Below, one piece after another: positions 10,985-22,683 of a stretch of 64,000 nt of DNA. Origin of the DNA: Botryotinia globosa. Lineage: Eukaryota > Ascomycota > Leotiomycetes > Helotiales > Sclerotiniaceae. The first letter of the stretch is position 1, and every line of letters starts with the position of its first letter. Location: positions 124,001 to 188,000 of the forward strand of contig RCSZ01000007.1 in the NCBI GenBank assembly GCA_014898425.1, in the 5' to 3' direction. The notes beneath the pieces were generated by a model, which was given only the letters and a program-made list of their open reading frames with translations, was not told the DNA's origin and did no database searches. The position numbers were made by a program, and so were the translations under genes.

Positions 10985-13738
10985 TCAGTCCTGCGAAACC
11001 CCTAATCCAATACCCTTTCCTCTCCCCTTTCTGATCACCTCCATTGCTCTCCCCACCGCATTTAAATCCCCCAACAAAGTGACGTGCCCTCTATCACTCC
11101 TCACTTTTCCTCCCTTGACTAATTGATACCCTTCTGGCAGCATTGCCTCTTTCGCCAGACAAACCCCATCTCCACTTGCAAAAGCCAGATTGTCATAAAC
11201 ATCTGCGCACGGAATTCCTTCTCTACCTGCAACCTTCGCTCCATAAACTGTGGGTATCGACTTTCCATAAATGACTGCCAATGGAGGGTAACGATTTGCT
11301 TCCGAGATTTCGGGTCTGTGATGAAGTTCTTTCTTAAATTGAAGTGTTTCGGCAAGCGTGCGTCGTAGATAGGCGATTGCTTTGTCGCGGGGAAGAGTGA
11401 CAAGAGTAGAGACCGAGGGAGCAGGGTTATAAGGTTTACCAAGGGAGTTACCCATTTGAGGTGCAAGGGTACGATCCGTACCATCTACTCCACGGAGAGC
11501 TTCTGCTGCTCGACTAGTTTTGGATTGGTCGGTTGAGTGATGTCGATCATCATTTTCGTTGCGAGAATTAGATCCGAGGTATGGTGAAGAGGGTTGAGGA
11601 GTATTTGTACCGGACCCCGAGCCAGAGTTCGAACCTGAGCCAGTTTTCTTTCCAGTTATCGTTAGACTTGATAAACTGTTTGGTAGTTGAAGATTGAGAA
11701 TACTGCCAAGTCCACCACCAGATTGAGAGATTGGTGGTAGTGGTGGATCTGTAACAGGCGACCAGCGATATTTGATCCAATCATCCAAATTGAAAAAGTC
11801 GACGGGATATCTTTCTCTTGTATGGAGATCAAAGAAACATTCCCCATTTTCAGGAAGGAGTACAAAACTAGTCCGTAGTGTAAAATTAACTTGAGCGGTT
11901 AACACTCTTGAACTCAATAGGACAGCATCTCCATTTCTAAAGGGACCAAGAATGTTTATACATGATTGTGGAACACCAGCATATATCACTCCACTAAACA
12001 ACTCAGGCTTTTGATTCACAACATGTCTCGTGATCAAACCTCCCAACGAATGAGCAATCACCAGAGCGCCAGTGGGCTTTTCTCCGTTAGGACCTGGCTG
12101 ATTGGAAGGCAATGTCTCCAAGAAGGCTTTCAGCTTTCTACTTAAAAGATGCGGACTTAACCTCCAATCATAACCATAATCCCATACTCTGAGTTTTCCA
12201 TTTTGTGCATTTTCGCAATTGCGAAGTCGTTTGAATAACCGCCTAGATATATCCACTGGTCCAATATTTTTAAGCATCCCAGATGGGATTATACTTTCTT
12301 CCATTCTTTCCTCGTCCTCTGGATCCAGACCAACTTCCAGGTCCACTTTACGGAGGTTGAGTCCTACCTTGACAGGTACCCAAAGTTGATGATTTGGTGC
12401 TTTGGCAGATCGGAGTATCGATCCTCGATATCCACCCATAATTACGACGTCGCCCGTCAAATGTTCCATAGCCTTGTCTAAAGCACTTGTAGGTTTCGTC
12501 GACGACCGAGTATTCTCACCACCAAAAAACGAATCGGATTTCGAAAAGGAGGGACTCGATTCGAGTGGTCTCTTTTTGATAACTGCTGGTATTACGTCTG
12601 AATGTGCATCAGTAATTGACCTTGATCTGTACGACGCTGGGCTAGAATTCAAAAAGGTCATGCTAAAGCCAAAACTGGGTACGCGGGGCATACTTGGCAT
12701 ACTGGGAAGTTGTGGCATTCGAAAAGTCGATCGATCTTGAAAAGAGTCTCTGATAGCTTTCACTCGAGAATTAACTTGTTCGCGGTGATTTTCGAATCGG
12801 GTATCATCACCCAGTGAGGAACTTCGAGATAAGCTATGATATAGTAATGAATCATCAGATGTTGCTCTGCGAAGAACCAATGGCCGTTCTGTTGTGTTGT
12901 TATTGCTCGCTTTACTTGCATTTGGAAGTTGTGAATTACTATGGCGTTGTGATGGATGGTATTGAGTTGTGAGGCGCCCCTTTACCTGATTGCTATTCGT
13001 AGATGATTGCCCCTCACCTTTTGGTTGACTAGGCGAGGTAGAAAAGGGGGAGAACGTGGCGCTTCTTGGCGAACTAACAGATGACCGAGACTTGTGAGTC
13101 GAACTCGTTGATGTACTAAATAAGTTTCCTACTTGAGCCATGGAAGGTAGCCCCTTCGGCAGCAGTTTTTTAAGCGCATCAGCACTACTAGATAATGAAC
13201 TTTGACGTTTCCTCCCATTCCCGTTAGTGAATACACTAGCCATTGCTGACGTGCGACTATCGTTTGGTGGTTCTGTGACGACAATTGGCTTCGGTCCTGC
13301 CCGCCACGGCGAAGGAGGAGATGGCAGAGGTAGAGGAGGAAGTGGTTTTTGTGAAAGGTTCGGTGGCGGTGATGTCTCCAATGTCAATCCCTCTCCCTTG
13401 GTATTTGTTGGTAACTCTTCATCAAATGGCCCATTCGCAATTGGCTCTAATGCTAGCGGAGTCTCAGGGTCGCTGTCAAAATAACCACCTTCTAAATTAT
13501 CCATGGCGGCAGCCTTCTCTGCAGCAGGTGTTCTCGAAGTTCTCAAACGTGAAGCTGCATGACTGAGAGAAACTCCAATGATAGATTGTGCATCCTCATC
13601 TGATATATGAGGAACTGCCATGGTTTCTGCTTCGTCTGAAAAATCATCGCTGAATTCGTATTGATCTGCCGCAATGGTAGTTGACGTTGAAGGATGCAAT
13701 GGCTCGTTGCCATGCTGAGGGGAGGGTTGTGAAGCCAT
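10985..13738 (-). CDS. LCAT/lipase-like alpha/beta hydrolase with long disordered N-terminus
   Basis: Single-exon 917-aa protein. Residues 1 to about 430 are Ser/Pro/Thr-rich and look disordered, with acidic patches near the start and several basic Ser-rich stretches. The catalytic part starts around GDVVIMGGYRGSIL and carries the features of the lecithin:cholesterol acyltransferase-like lipase fold. These include WDYGYDWRLSPH, the nucleophile elbow VIAHSLGGLITRHV with Ser at about residue 564, a GDGVC aspartate candidate and a late RGHVTLLGD histidine candidate. A Gly/Ser-rich insertion interrupts the catalytic region after the WIKYRW segment. No signal peptide or membrane segment is evident, so a cytosolic or membrane-peripheral acyl-ester hydrolase or transferase is likely. 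The substrate is unknown. The fold call is good; the reaction is inference. Confidence 0.82.
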   Translation of the reverse strand: MASQPSPQHGNEPLHPSTSTTIAADQYEFSDDFSDEAETMAVPHISDEDAQSIIGVSLSHAASRLRTSRTPAAEKAAAMDNLEGGYFDSDPETPLALEPIANGPFDEELPTNTKGEGLTLETSPPPNLSQKPLPPLPLPSPPSPWRAGPKPIVVTEPPNDSRTSAMASVFTNGNGRKRQSSLSSSADALKKLLPKGLPSMAQVGNLFSTSTSSTHKSRSSVSSPRSATFSPFSTSPSQPKGEGQSSTNSNQVKGRLTTQYHPSQRHSNSQLPNASKASNNNTTERPLVLRRATSDDSLLYHSLSRSSSLGDDTRFENHREQVNSRVKAIRDSFQDRSTFRMPQLPSMPSMPRVPSFGFSMTFLNSSPASYRSRSITDAHSDVIPAVIKKRPLESSPSFSKSDSFFGGENTRSSTKPTSALDKAMEHLTGDVVIMGGYRGSILRSAKAPNHQLWVPVKVGLNLRKVDLEVGLDPEDEERMEESIIPSGMLKNIGPVDISRRLFKRLRNCENAQNGKLRVWDYGYDWRLSPHLLSRKLKAFLETLPSNQPGPNGEKPTGALVIAHSLGGLITRHVVNQKPELFSGVIYAGVPQSCINILGPFRNGDAVLLSSRVLTAQVNFTLRTSFVLLPENGECFFDLHTRERYPVDFFNLDDWIKYRWSPVTDPPLPPISQSGGGLGSILNLQLPNSLSSLTITGKKTGSGSNSGSGSGTNTPQPSSPYLGSNSRNENDDRHHSTDQSKTSRAAEALRGVDGTDRTLAPQMGNSLGKPYNPAPSVSTLVTLPRDKAIAYLRRTLAETLQFKKELHHRPEISEANRYPPLAVIYGKSIPTVYGAKVAGREGIPCADVYDNLAFASGDGVCLAKEAMLPEGYQLVKGGKVRSDRGHVTLLGDLNAVGRAMEVIRKGRGKGIGLGVSQD

Positions 13739-14389
13739 TGTCCGGTTCCGTCTTTGTTCCCGATTATTTCCTGCTTTATGACCTGTTTACATCAATAATT
13801 TCTAATCCATGATTGTTATGATTTGCAATATAAATTTGAGATGTGGCAGAAGAGAGAAGGAAGAGAAAGCCGAAGACGTTTTCCGCTGTTTCCGGATGCG
13901 ATACGATAGATACGATAAGCCGCCTTATGGAGCCTCCAACAATTTCTTTAACCATTTACTAGGATATTTCCTGTTGGAGAGAGATGTTTGATATTGTGAT
14001 TCGTGAGAATGTGAATGTGAAATTTGCTTATAGTCTAGAGCTCGAATTCGGCGTAAACAACGAGCATCAGGAAGTCAGTCCATAGCTTTTGATAGCTCGT
14101 TGTTCATCCTGCCAGTGCGTGCCAGCAAAGTCAATTCCACTTGTAGTTGACGTAATCGAGGAGTGGCAGTGGGGATAGACGGACTCGCGGAGTTTGTCAA
14201 TTGTGAAAGTTTCAAGACTTTTCATAATTCATTGGTTGATTGTGTGAAGCACCAAACCTACCTTTCTTCCTATCCTACCTACCTATTTGGAAGAGACAAA
14301 TAATCAGAGATAGATGATAGCATTTTCATCTGTATCTTGAGTGGAGAAGATATGACAAGATTGAAGATTGAAGATTGTGTCAAGTGAAG

Positions 14390-14461
14390 GGATGCATGGG
14401 AAGGAAAGGAAGGGATGCATGGGAAGGAAAGGAAGGGATGCATAGGAAGGAAAGGAAAGGA
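14390..14461. repeat. 22-bp tandem repeat, three copies
   Basis: Three consecutive copies of a purine-rich 22-bp unit beginning GGATGCATGGGAAGGAAAGG. The third copy carries CATAGG in place of CATGGG. Confidence 0.85.
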
Positions 14462-14869
14462 AATTAAGGTTACATGTGAAATCATGTGAATGGACCCTTA
14501 AGACCTATGGTGGTGTATCTGTATCATTATTTTTCATCAACGTTTTTTCCATACGATTAACTAATACGACTGATACGACAGAGCCAATTAGGTTCATCCC
14601 TTGGAATGTTGTGCAGCCAGCCTTAGCTAAATCTATCAAGAATACGCATACGACGTATAGGTAGGTAGCTACCGAATACCGAATACCTACCTGCCTACGA
14701 TACCTAGTCCATACATATTACATACACACCCATCTGATTCTCATTGAAGAATCTTACCTAATACCTACCTACCTAGCTCACCCACAATAAATGTCTCCCA
14801 CCTTCCAAGTCCCAACGACCGGTTGCAGGCTTGCAGCGGACACCAAACAAAATCCCGCACCCGAAGTTA

Positions 14870-14911
14870 CCGGACTCACCGGACTCACCGGACTCACCGG
14901 ACTCACCGAAC
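14870..14911. repeat. 9-bp CCGGACTCA tandem repeat
   Basis: Four to five copies in a row, the last altered to CCGAACTCA. It is intergenic. Confidence 0.85.
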
Positions 14912-16055
14912 TCAAAACTTCAAAAGCGATCAATGAATGGACCTCCTGAGTCCTTTCCCACCAATTACCTTTGACATACGAGGTATATCCATATCCGCAT
15001 TGGATTATTCCGAGTATTTATCTCTCTCTCTATATAACTTCATCGTTTCTATATTGAAGAAACTCTCATGTCTCAAGGGTACAACTGAATCCGGCTTATT
15101 CAGACTGAAAACGGATCTGGTGGATAATGTAATCAGATTCCATAATCCAATTCGAGTTTTCATCCAATGACAACACAAGGATTCCCTGATTCCATTCATC
15201 TCCATGATCCCGTCCTCTCATGAGTGACGAGTCTCATCCCATCCCATCCATCCCATCCCATCCATCCCATCCCATTCAATCCAAATCGAGTACTCCGTAC
15301 ACAGCCCCTCGCGTTTTCAGGGGCGAGAGATCAACATAATTTCCTTATGCGTGAAAACAAAAAATTCACTCACACAAGTGAAACACCCATCCTTGGCGAT
15401 CCGGGGAAACTTTTCTTTTTAATGAATTTCTCGTATTTTCAAGTGGTTCATTTTGATTCATCATTCATCATAGTTGTTCACCCGAACAAACGGGAATGTC
15501 TCTCGAGGTTTCATTCATTCAATATTATCATGTACGACCTAGGGAACCACCATGTTAATCTCATCTTGTTCACTCAATTCATTTCACGCAAGATGGAAGG
15601 TGAAATTGATGACAATATTGAAATGCAAAATAGATACAGTATATCAAACAAATAATCTTGATTCTGAATTAATTTACTCAAGTACTTCAAGACAAGCAGG
15701 AGGGATGGCCCAGCCCAACTCTCTACCCATTAGCTCTCGAACAATTCCAATTCGGGATATTTCCTTGAAATGTTTCCATCCCACGATCCATACCAGTCCG
15801 TCATGTAACTATCCAGAATTAAGAATTAAATGTTGATTGTGAAGAAGAAAAATTGCGCGGAAGAAAAACCTTCTGATCTAAACTGTCGTTGCCCAGACCA
15901 GACTCTAATAGAATAAACAAAGTAAACATCAACACCACCCTAAGGTATGTACCCCCCTTTTTCGTAGACCCAAGCCAAATAACTTGTGCCGGCGCCCGGA
16001 AATTGCATTGCGATGCAAATGCGTGAAAATTGTCGATAGGTGAGCACTCAGATGC

Positions 16056-17552
16056 TTACAAGAGGAAAGCAGCGAGTCCGAAGACGGCGGCGATGGCAGC
16101 TCCTCCAACTTGAAGGTTGGCGGCTGCACCGGTGAAGGTAAGTGGGGTTTGGGTAGCGACTGGAGGAGTGGTACCGTTGCCTGGGGCGGAGATGTGTCCA
16201 GTGGAAGATGGCTTGGCGGAGGCAGCTGGGACACCTGGAGCAGTGGTCTCATGTCCAGAGAGGGAGATGGTGGAGTAGATGACGGTTGGGATACAGGTGG
16301 TGATGGCAACGACAGAGACGGATGGAGCTGGGGAGGAAGCAACAACACCGAGGGAAGAGCCAGCGGAGGAGGCAGCTGGGGTGGCGTAGGTTGGGGTGAA
16401 GCTGGCTGGCTTGCTGGAGGCTGGGGCAGATGGTGCTGAGCAAGCAGTTGGGGTGACCAATGATCCATTGCTATCATATGGAGAATATCCGAGGCATGAT
16501 GCATAGTTGGAAGCACAGGTAGATCGGTTTGCATCTGGAGCGCTTCGGCAGGTGTTGTATGATGCATTACATTGGGATGCACAAGCATCGGCTGTGGTGG
16601 ACGATGAGGGGGATGAAGGCGTAGTTGAAGCACCAACAGTTTTGCTGCAAGTAGTTGGGGTGATAAGTGATCCATTGCTATCATATGGAGAATATCCGAG
16701 GCACGATGCATAGTTGGAAGCACAGGTGGATCGGTTTGCATCTGGAGCGCTTCGGCAGGTGTTGTATGATGCATTACATTGGGATGCACAAGCATCGGCT
16801 GTGGTGGACGATGAGGGGGATGAAGGCGTAGTTGAAGCACCAATAGTTTTGCTGCAAGCAGTTGGGGTTACCAATGATCCGTTGTTATCATATGGAGAAT
16901 ATCCAAGGCATGATGAATAGTTGGAAGCACATGTGGATCGGTTTGCATCTGGAGCGCTTCGGCAGGTGTTGTACTCGGTGGCGCAGGTTGCGGCGCATGC
17001 ATCGGCTGGGGCGCTGGGCTTTGGAGCGCTGGAGGCTGGGGCAGATGTTGCCGATGCTACTGAGGAGCAAGCAGTTGGGGTTACCAATGATCCATTGCTA
17101 TCATATGGAGAATATCCAAGGCATGATGAATAGTTTGAAGCACAAGTGGATCGGTTTGCATCTGGAGCACCTCGACAGGTGTCGTACTCAGCAGCGCAGG
17201 TCGCAGCGCATGCGTCAGCAGATGGTGATGGTGCTGGGGCAGATGAAACTGGGCCGGAGGCAATTGGTCCACTCTTAGATGGCTGACCGGCTGGGGTAAC
17301 AGATGAATGAGCAGCCTCAGTGGAGGAGGTTCTTGAGTAGATGGTGGTGGAAACCTGGGTGCTGCGAGCTGGGCAGTCGGTAACAGTTGCGGCGCAAGAG
17401 GTGATGGTGACTTCCTCAGTGACCTGTGAAATGTTAGTCAGGTGCCCTCAAATCTCTTCCAATACAATCTTGTTCAAACTCACGTAGTCAGTGGAAGTGG
17501 CAGCCATGGCGGCACCAGCGAACATGGAAGCGGCGACAACGGAGAAACGCAT
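16056..17552 (-). CDS. GPI-anchored cell-wall protein with tandem cysteine-rich repeats
   Basis: Two exons, 17552-17484 and 17423-16056, with a 60-nt GT-AG intron between them; total about 478 aa. The N-terminus MRFSVVAASMFAGAAMAA is a signal peptide. A segment VTITSCAATVTDCPARST follows, of the kind found in fungal Ser-rich wall proteins. Four repeats then contain ADACAxxCxxxYxTCR-(S/G)APDANRSTCASNYxSCLGYSPYD, each ending in NGSL-(V/I)-TPT-(A/T)-C and separated by Ser/Pro/Thr linkers. The C-terminus is Ser/Ala-rich and ends in the hydrophobic tail GGAAIAAVFGLAAFLL, preceded by small residues, which is a GPI-attachment signal. Each repeat holds six to eight cysteines, suggesting disulphide-knotted modules exposed on a mannosylated stalk. 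The function is unknown; a structural or surface role is inferred. The gene is marked by unusually high repeat identity. Confidence 0.85.
16507..17133. repeat. About 207-bp tandem coding repeats within the GPI-protein gene
   Basis: Two adjacent 207-bp units (16507-16713 and 16714-16920) are almost identical. A third, more diverged unit of about 213 bp follows (16921-17133), and a fourth partial match extends to about 17200. They encode the cysteine module plus its Ser/Thr linker. The third unit has a different linker (Ala/Pro/Lys-rich instead of TTPSSPSSSTT), so only the first two are recent copies. Confidence 0.85.
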
Positions 17553-20384
17553 TTTAAATATTATTTGAGTTTTGGAGGTTTAAAGGTGCTGAGGAGCGGT
17601 AATAGAGGATTTACTGAATGTGATCTGTAGAGTATGTTCTGTAAAGAATGGACGACCGAAGTCAAAGGAAGATATGTATGATCTGGAAGATTGACTGTTT
17701 GGATGAAGAAGAAAAGTGAACAGAGGAGGGGCAAGTCAACCCCATATAAGCTTGGGAGATTAAACAAAGATGGGAGATGGGCTTGGCCACTTAGGAGATC
17801 CATGTTGACAAGGAAGAGCAGCTTTTCAGCGGTCCCATGTGGAGACTCGAGAGACTTTCCACACTTTCCCACCACTAGGCTAGCAAAGAACACCCAATTC
17901 GTAGTTGGATTGACAGGGGAATCACTCTCAAACCGGTAGTCGTGCAAAATAACTTTTGCTAGGGCTAGTATGTGTAGCCATTTGGTGACCAATGTATACA
18001 CCGCTGAGCCAAAGGCAAAGTTAGCCTCCATATGACATCCACTCTAATTAACAGGAGGGTGACGGATGTTTTTCCCATTTCTCGCGTTTGGTTTCGGGGA
18101 AATCCAAACATTCAACCTGTGAGAAGCCGTAGGTCTAGTTCATCCGTTCCTTGCGATTTGACGTTTCGTGGCTTGATTTTCATGCGCACCGAAGGAAGGC
18201 CGGACCAGAGAAAATGCATGGTTTGGAACTTGGAAGTCTTGGTGGCTTTGTGCCGGAGCGCATTCTACAGGGACGATCTAAATTCATCTAATGCAGGAAC
18301 AAGACCAATTAGCGGTTGAATTGGTTGTAGTCCAAGAAGTGAGAACACGAGTGAGAACCAACCCCTATAAATTTTACTTCAACCTAAGCCTGACACTTGT
18401 CTGACTAGGAGCTCTAGGAATGATTATCCATCCCAAAAGCTCCTGCAAATGTAGCTTTAAGGCGTAGGCCCCTTCTGTATCTCGATTGACTCCAGGTTTT
18501 GGATCAATTGTTTTAATCTTCTTGAAATCCTTCCATCTCACCATCTCACCATCTCATCATCTCATCCTAAGGCTTCTCCAAAGTCACACTTATTAACGGT
18601 TCAAAGCTTCTATTTCAAGGTCATCCATGGATCTCATCCATGGATATGGCTTGGATGGACCTCGGGACTCATGGATGGCCGGGGATTTAAGGGAGGTTCC
18701 TGATGATGTGGCTGTGGCTGAGGCTGAGGCTGATGAGTTTGCTTTTGCTGAGGTGTCCACGGGTTCCAACTTCCAAGGTTGCCGTTGCTATTGCCGTTCT
18801 ATCATGTCGTCAATCATATCGATGGATAATCATACAATCATACAATCATACAATCATACAATCATACAATCAAATCATCACGTACAAAATATCAATATGG
18901 ATGGCGGATGCTGTGTAGCTCCAGTTTACTTTAGATGATTGTTTCACACGCACGTTACGCGAGTAGAAATCCACAGGAGTCAGGAGTCAGGACAGTAGGT
19001 ACCTGGAGTAATAAATAAGTTCCCGAGGTCTCTTCGTCCACCTATGATTCAATCCCCAAATCTGATAGGCTCAATGAAGTAGATGCCCCACATATTCCCA
19101 TTTCCACTCACCGTCCCACTCACCGTCCCAGTTACTCATGATTCAAATCCCATTCTTTAATCAAAAATATTCAATTCTCATACCTCATCGGGATCAGAGG
19201 CTCCAAAATTGGTTGATCATGGATTCGAATGAACCCGCAAATGATGCCATCCATGTATCAATGGAAGTTGGAACGAAGTCGTTAAGATGTATTAGCTTGC
19301 TTTATAAATTGCAAAATTTACAATACGAGCTTCATCGTGGTCGAATTACCCAGGTTCTGATTTCAACCAAGATAATGTTGCCGTATTCACTCTCGAGTCT
19401 CCATTCATTCAAAATCTCTTTCGGGTTTTGTTAGCTCCATTATTTCTGCAGCAGAAATGAGGCTATCTATGTATGTACGGAGTAGTATGTACTGTCACTG
19501 TCGAAAAGCCGATATGGCTTTTGTTGGATCGACTGATTTGATACACTGGCGTCTTCTGTGCGCTTATTTCCTCCACAATACTTCGAGTACGTGGAGTCGT
19601 GGACGTACCTAGTACCAACACCAGCGAACTACCTAGCAGTTTCCAGCTCATCGCCCAATGCCAAGATATCGAAGATTCGCCGGTAGATTGTATACACCCG
19701 TGAAAAGGGGCATGACGGTGAACTGGTACTTGGTCAGTTGTCATACATGCTTTGAGAATATAAATGCAGGGAAATGGTTTATGCACCTGTGCAAGTTCGT
19801 CATCATCTACATACAACTTCTCAACGTGGAATTTCTTCCCTTTCTGGGATACAGTATTCTCATCGTACAAACTTTTCGACTTTCATCTTTTAGTCTGGAT
19901 GAGATTCAAGTCTTACCATCCCGTACACTGGTTTTCCTTACTCTTCGCCGTGTATGACGACAACAACTTGTGTTTAACGCCATGATCATGTCCCCGAATG
20001 CAAATCACTACATTATATCAAAACAACCGGCGGATAATAATGCGTTTACTATCACTCTCCATCGTCTTACAACACGATACAAGACGACATACGTCAATTG
20101 ATTGACAAAGTTCCCGTGTGTACTCGATTAATTCATATTGCACTGCGCCCGAGAATAATTCAACAATCCGAGGGCAAGATACATCTAAATATAGGTACAT
20201 GGTAAATATGCTAGATTTCTGCCATTTTAATCTCAAAACATATTCATAGATCTGCGAGTCCTGTTAATCATCCATCTATATCATCATCAACATTCAGTCC
20301 AACGATAAACGGCCGTCTGGACATCATGGTTAGATTTGCACGTCGTACCAAGGGTACATATCCTCTCACAACCATGACTTCAGC
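17553..20384. other. Promoter of the GPI-protein gene and a long gene-free stretch
   Basis: The start contains a TATA-like CTTATATGG on the minus strand near 17746-17754, about 190 bp upstream of the GPI-protein start codon. No supported gene lies beyond it. An 8-bp CATACAAT repeat occurs at about 18830-18873, and duplicated CCACTCACCGTC segments lie near 19106-19130. Confidence 0.5.
18830..18873. repeat. (CATACAAT)n tandem repeat
   Basis: About five perfect copies of the 8-bp unit are visible in a gene-free region. Confidence 0.85.
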
Positions 20385-20503
20385 ACATACGACCATAGAC
20401 TGAAGAGAATTGGGCATCCCGTCCGCTCTGCCATACACAAGCTTCAGATCGGTGGATTAGTAGTTGGGTGGGTGACCACCAGCGAATCCCTACTGTTGTA
20501 TGT
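20385..20503 (+). rRNA. 5S rRNA: 5S ribosomal RNA
   Basis: A 119-nt sequence begins ACATACGACCATA and ends CTACTGTTGTATGT, the two strands of the terminal helix I. In between are the conserved loop CCCGTCCGCTC and the fungal internal control and loop region TAGTAGTTGGGTGGGTGACC followed by ACCAGCGAATCCC. The helix pairing CTGAAG / CTTCAG is intact. A T-run (TTTTTT at 20513-20518) shortly downstream can serve as the RNA polymerase III terminator. It is a solitary copy not associated with rDNA, as expected for filamentous ascomycetes with dispersed 5S genes. Whether it is transcribed cannot be told from sequence, but no disabling change is seen. Confidence 0.93.
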
Positions 20504-22683
20504 CAACATTTGTTTTTTGTTTTGCTAGTCTTGCATTTGGTTCTATTTCAGTTTATTTATAGCAGTATCGCCACCTGATCTCCGCTTTATCTGTTATACG
20601 TTCCTTGCATTATTTCGCTGCGAATATACCATCATCACAGAAGTCTATGCGATTAATGAGGGTTCCCCATGTTTCTGGATTATCGTATGTCATCATTCAT
20701 GGAGGCGGAGTCTATATTCACTGTCAAACACTTGTTGTCCTCATCTTCTTACCCCGCTTGTTGCGTTCATGTCTCTTTATTCAGTGAGAAGGCCTGTGTC
20801 TTATCTGACCATGTATTGTCATTCTCCATCACTTGACTCATGGGTTCTTGGAACCCGACTGTCCTGACATTAAAGTATTTTGGTGGCACGTGGTTATCGA
20901 GTCCTATTAAAATTGCCTCATCCATCCTGATCAAGACCAGGCAAGGTGAGGTGGTTCACGGCGCAACAATAGTTTGCCGCGGGACATCTGATTGTGCTAT
21001 GAGACGAGGGGTTGTTAGCAGTTTTAGGGATATCGCTTGCTGCACAAAAATCTGGCGACATTTCATCTCAACTTATCATTCTCCTCTTACGCGGTATAGC
21101 AAGACCTTACAATATTTAATCAAGTTCATGCATCCTCGTGCAATAGACACTCATCCTCTGAAGTAATCCTGAATTACAACTCTATCTGCAAGTTTCCATC
21201 TAATGCAAAATGTATACGGAATTCCCGTTTTCGAATTCCTTTTTCCTGATCAATCGATCCTATTTTAAGAACAACAATGAACCAGAGAATACAAATGCAC
21301 AATCAAGAAATTCTTTGTTTGGTATGCAGTCATTTTGAATATCCTCTCTGTGTTTCGTTTCCTGGCGCCTTGAAGATGAAGATGCTAGCGTCACTCGGGT
21401 TCAATACTCGGAAATGTGTAATGCTTAGTTGGGACTGTGTGAATGTGGATAGGAATGGAATGCGTGTATGCGAGTAGAATAGATGGATAATTGATAGGCA
21501 AGGAAATTATTACTCTGATTGTGATCAAACAACTACACTTTCCCTCGCTTCTTTTGGTGCGTCTAATATACCGCGAAAGGATCATACGATTCATTTATAT
21601 GGAGTTCCATCTTTCAACTATCAACTCCCAAATCTCGAGCCCGTCGTAGTTCAGAGGTAAAAATAAAGGCTTCGAGATATTTATCCTACAACTAGATTCC
21701 TTCCCGCATATTTCATGTCTCGCTATATCCGATTCTAAGGCCATCCCAACTCATTTCTATGTCAAAGGCGCAATGTGTATCATGGCTTCAAAGAGAGTGA
21801 ATGAATATCTTTATTCCTCATGCTAAGGTTGTTTTAGTCTTTCATCCCATCCACACCCATCCCATCATCTATATTTAGCACAAAGCCGCCAGGTTTTTGC
21901 AACTTCTCTATGGACCGGACGATAGAGTACACTATAATCCTTTCTACATTCAAGGGTGCGGTGCGGAGGTGCGAAGGTGCGAAGGTACGAGGATAGGATG
22001 GAAATCAGTCTACTGTATGTAGGTATGTGGATAGGTGGCTCTCTAGGTATAACCGGTTCTCCACATCGCAGATTTCGTAGCAAATTTGGGAGGAGGGTTA
22101 AATAGAATGATATTGATAGATTGTTTGAAGATGAGATAGAAATTTGATGGTGCTTATTGCCATCTTTATATCCACAGGATCTTATAGTCCTTGTACTTCA
22201 CTCGTAGATTGTAATGGGTTGAAGAAATGGTAAACCATATACCTTCCTGAGCTTTTCAAAAAAAAAAAAAGCCAACGTAAGTGGGTTCATCTTTACCAGT
22301 TTTCTTGGTAGAGTTGCTAATTCTTAATGTTGAAGTCTTAGTTGATTATGTAGATATACTCAGTTCACCTGGGCAACTCTAATTTCATTTCAAAGTCCAT
22401 TGCGGGGAAGGGGGATCGATTGATCAATACTAGTCACTCTTTCACTTTACAGATTCATGTCACTTGCAAGGCATATTATAGGAATTAGATTATATATTAA
22501 AGAAATGAATTACATTAGGAGATTAAGGAAATACGATTGTCAAAGTCCAGCTCTGACAATCTTGACGCGATGTAAAGAAATAATACTTACCGAAATCCAT
22601 GGGGTCTTACCTCTTCTTCTTCTTCTACTAGACAAATGAGATACTCACTTACCTGTCGAGGGTGTCGGGCGAGGGAGGACGAC
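20504..22683. other. Intergenic region, no gene seen apart from possible 3' exons
   Basis: No credible coding sequence in either direction over most of this stretch. The right end, 22585-22690, contains several splice-donor-like GTAAG motifs on the minus strand that may belong to the 3' end of the next gene. A short A-run lies near 22258-22270. Confidence 0.5.

Larger units (their letters stand above)
13739..16055. other. Intergenic region with several short tandem repeats
   Basis: No convincing gene. It holds the promoter of the hydrolase at its left edge and the 3' end of the GPI-protein gene at its right. Repeats visible are a 22-bp GGATGCATGGGAAGGAAAGG-type unit (about three copies), a 9-bp CCGGACTCA unit, ATCCC/CATCC runs near 15236-15280, and ACCT tracts near 14276-14286, 14660-14700 and 14757-14775. 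Confidence 0.55.

Noticed and set aside
15224..15655. 143-aa frame beginning with PSHPSHPIHPI
   Set aside because: The start is a translation of a CATCC repeat and the rest has no coding features.
16110..17278. Plus-strand frames across the GPI-protein gene
   Set aside because: Gly/Trp-rich or repetitive antisense translations of the cysteine modules; they have no signal, domain or splice support.
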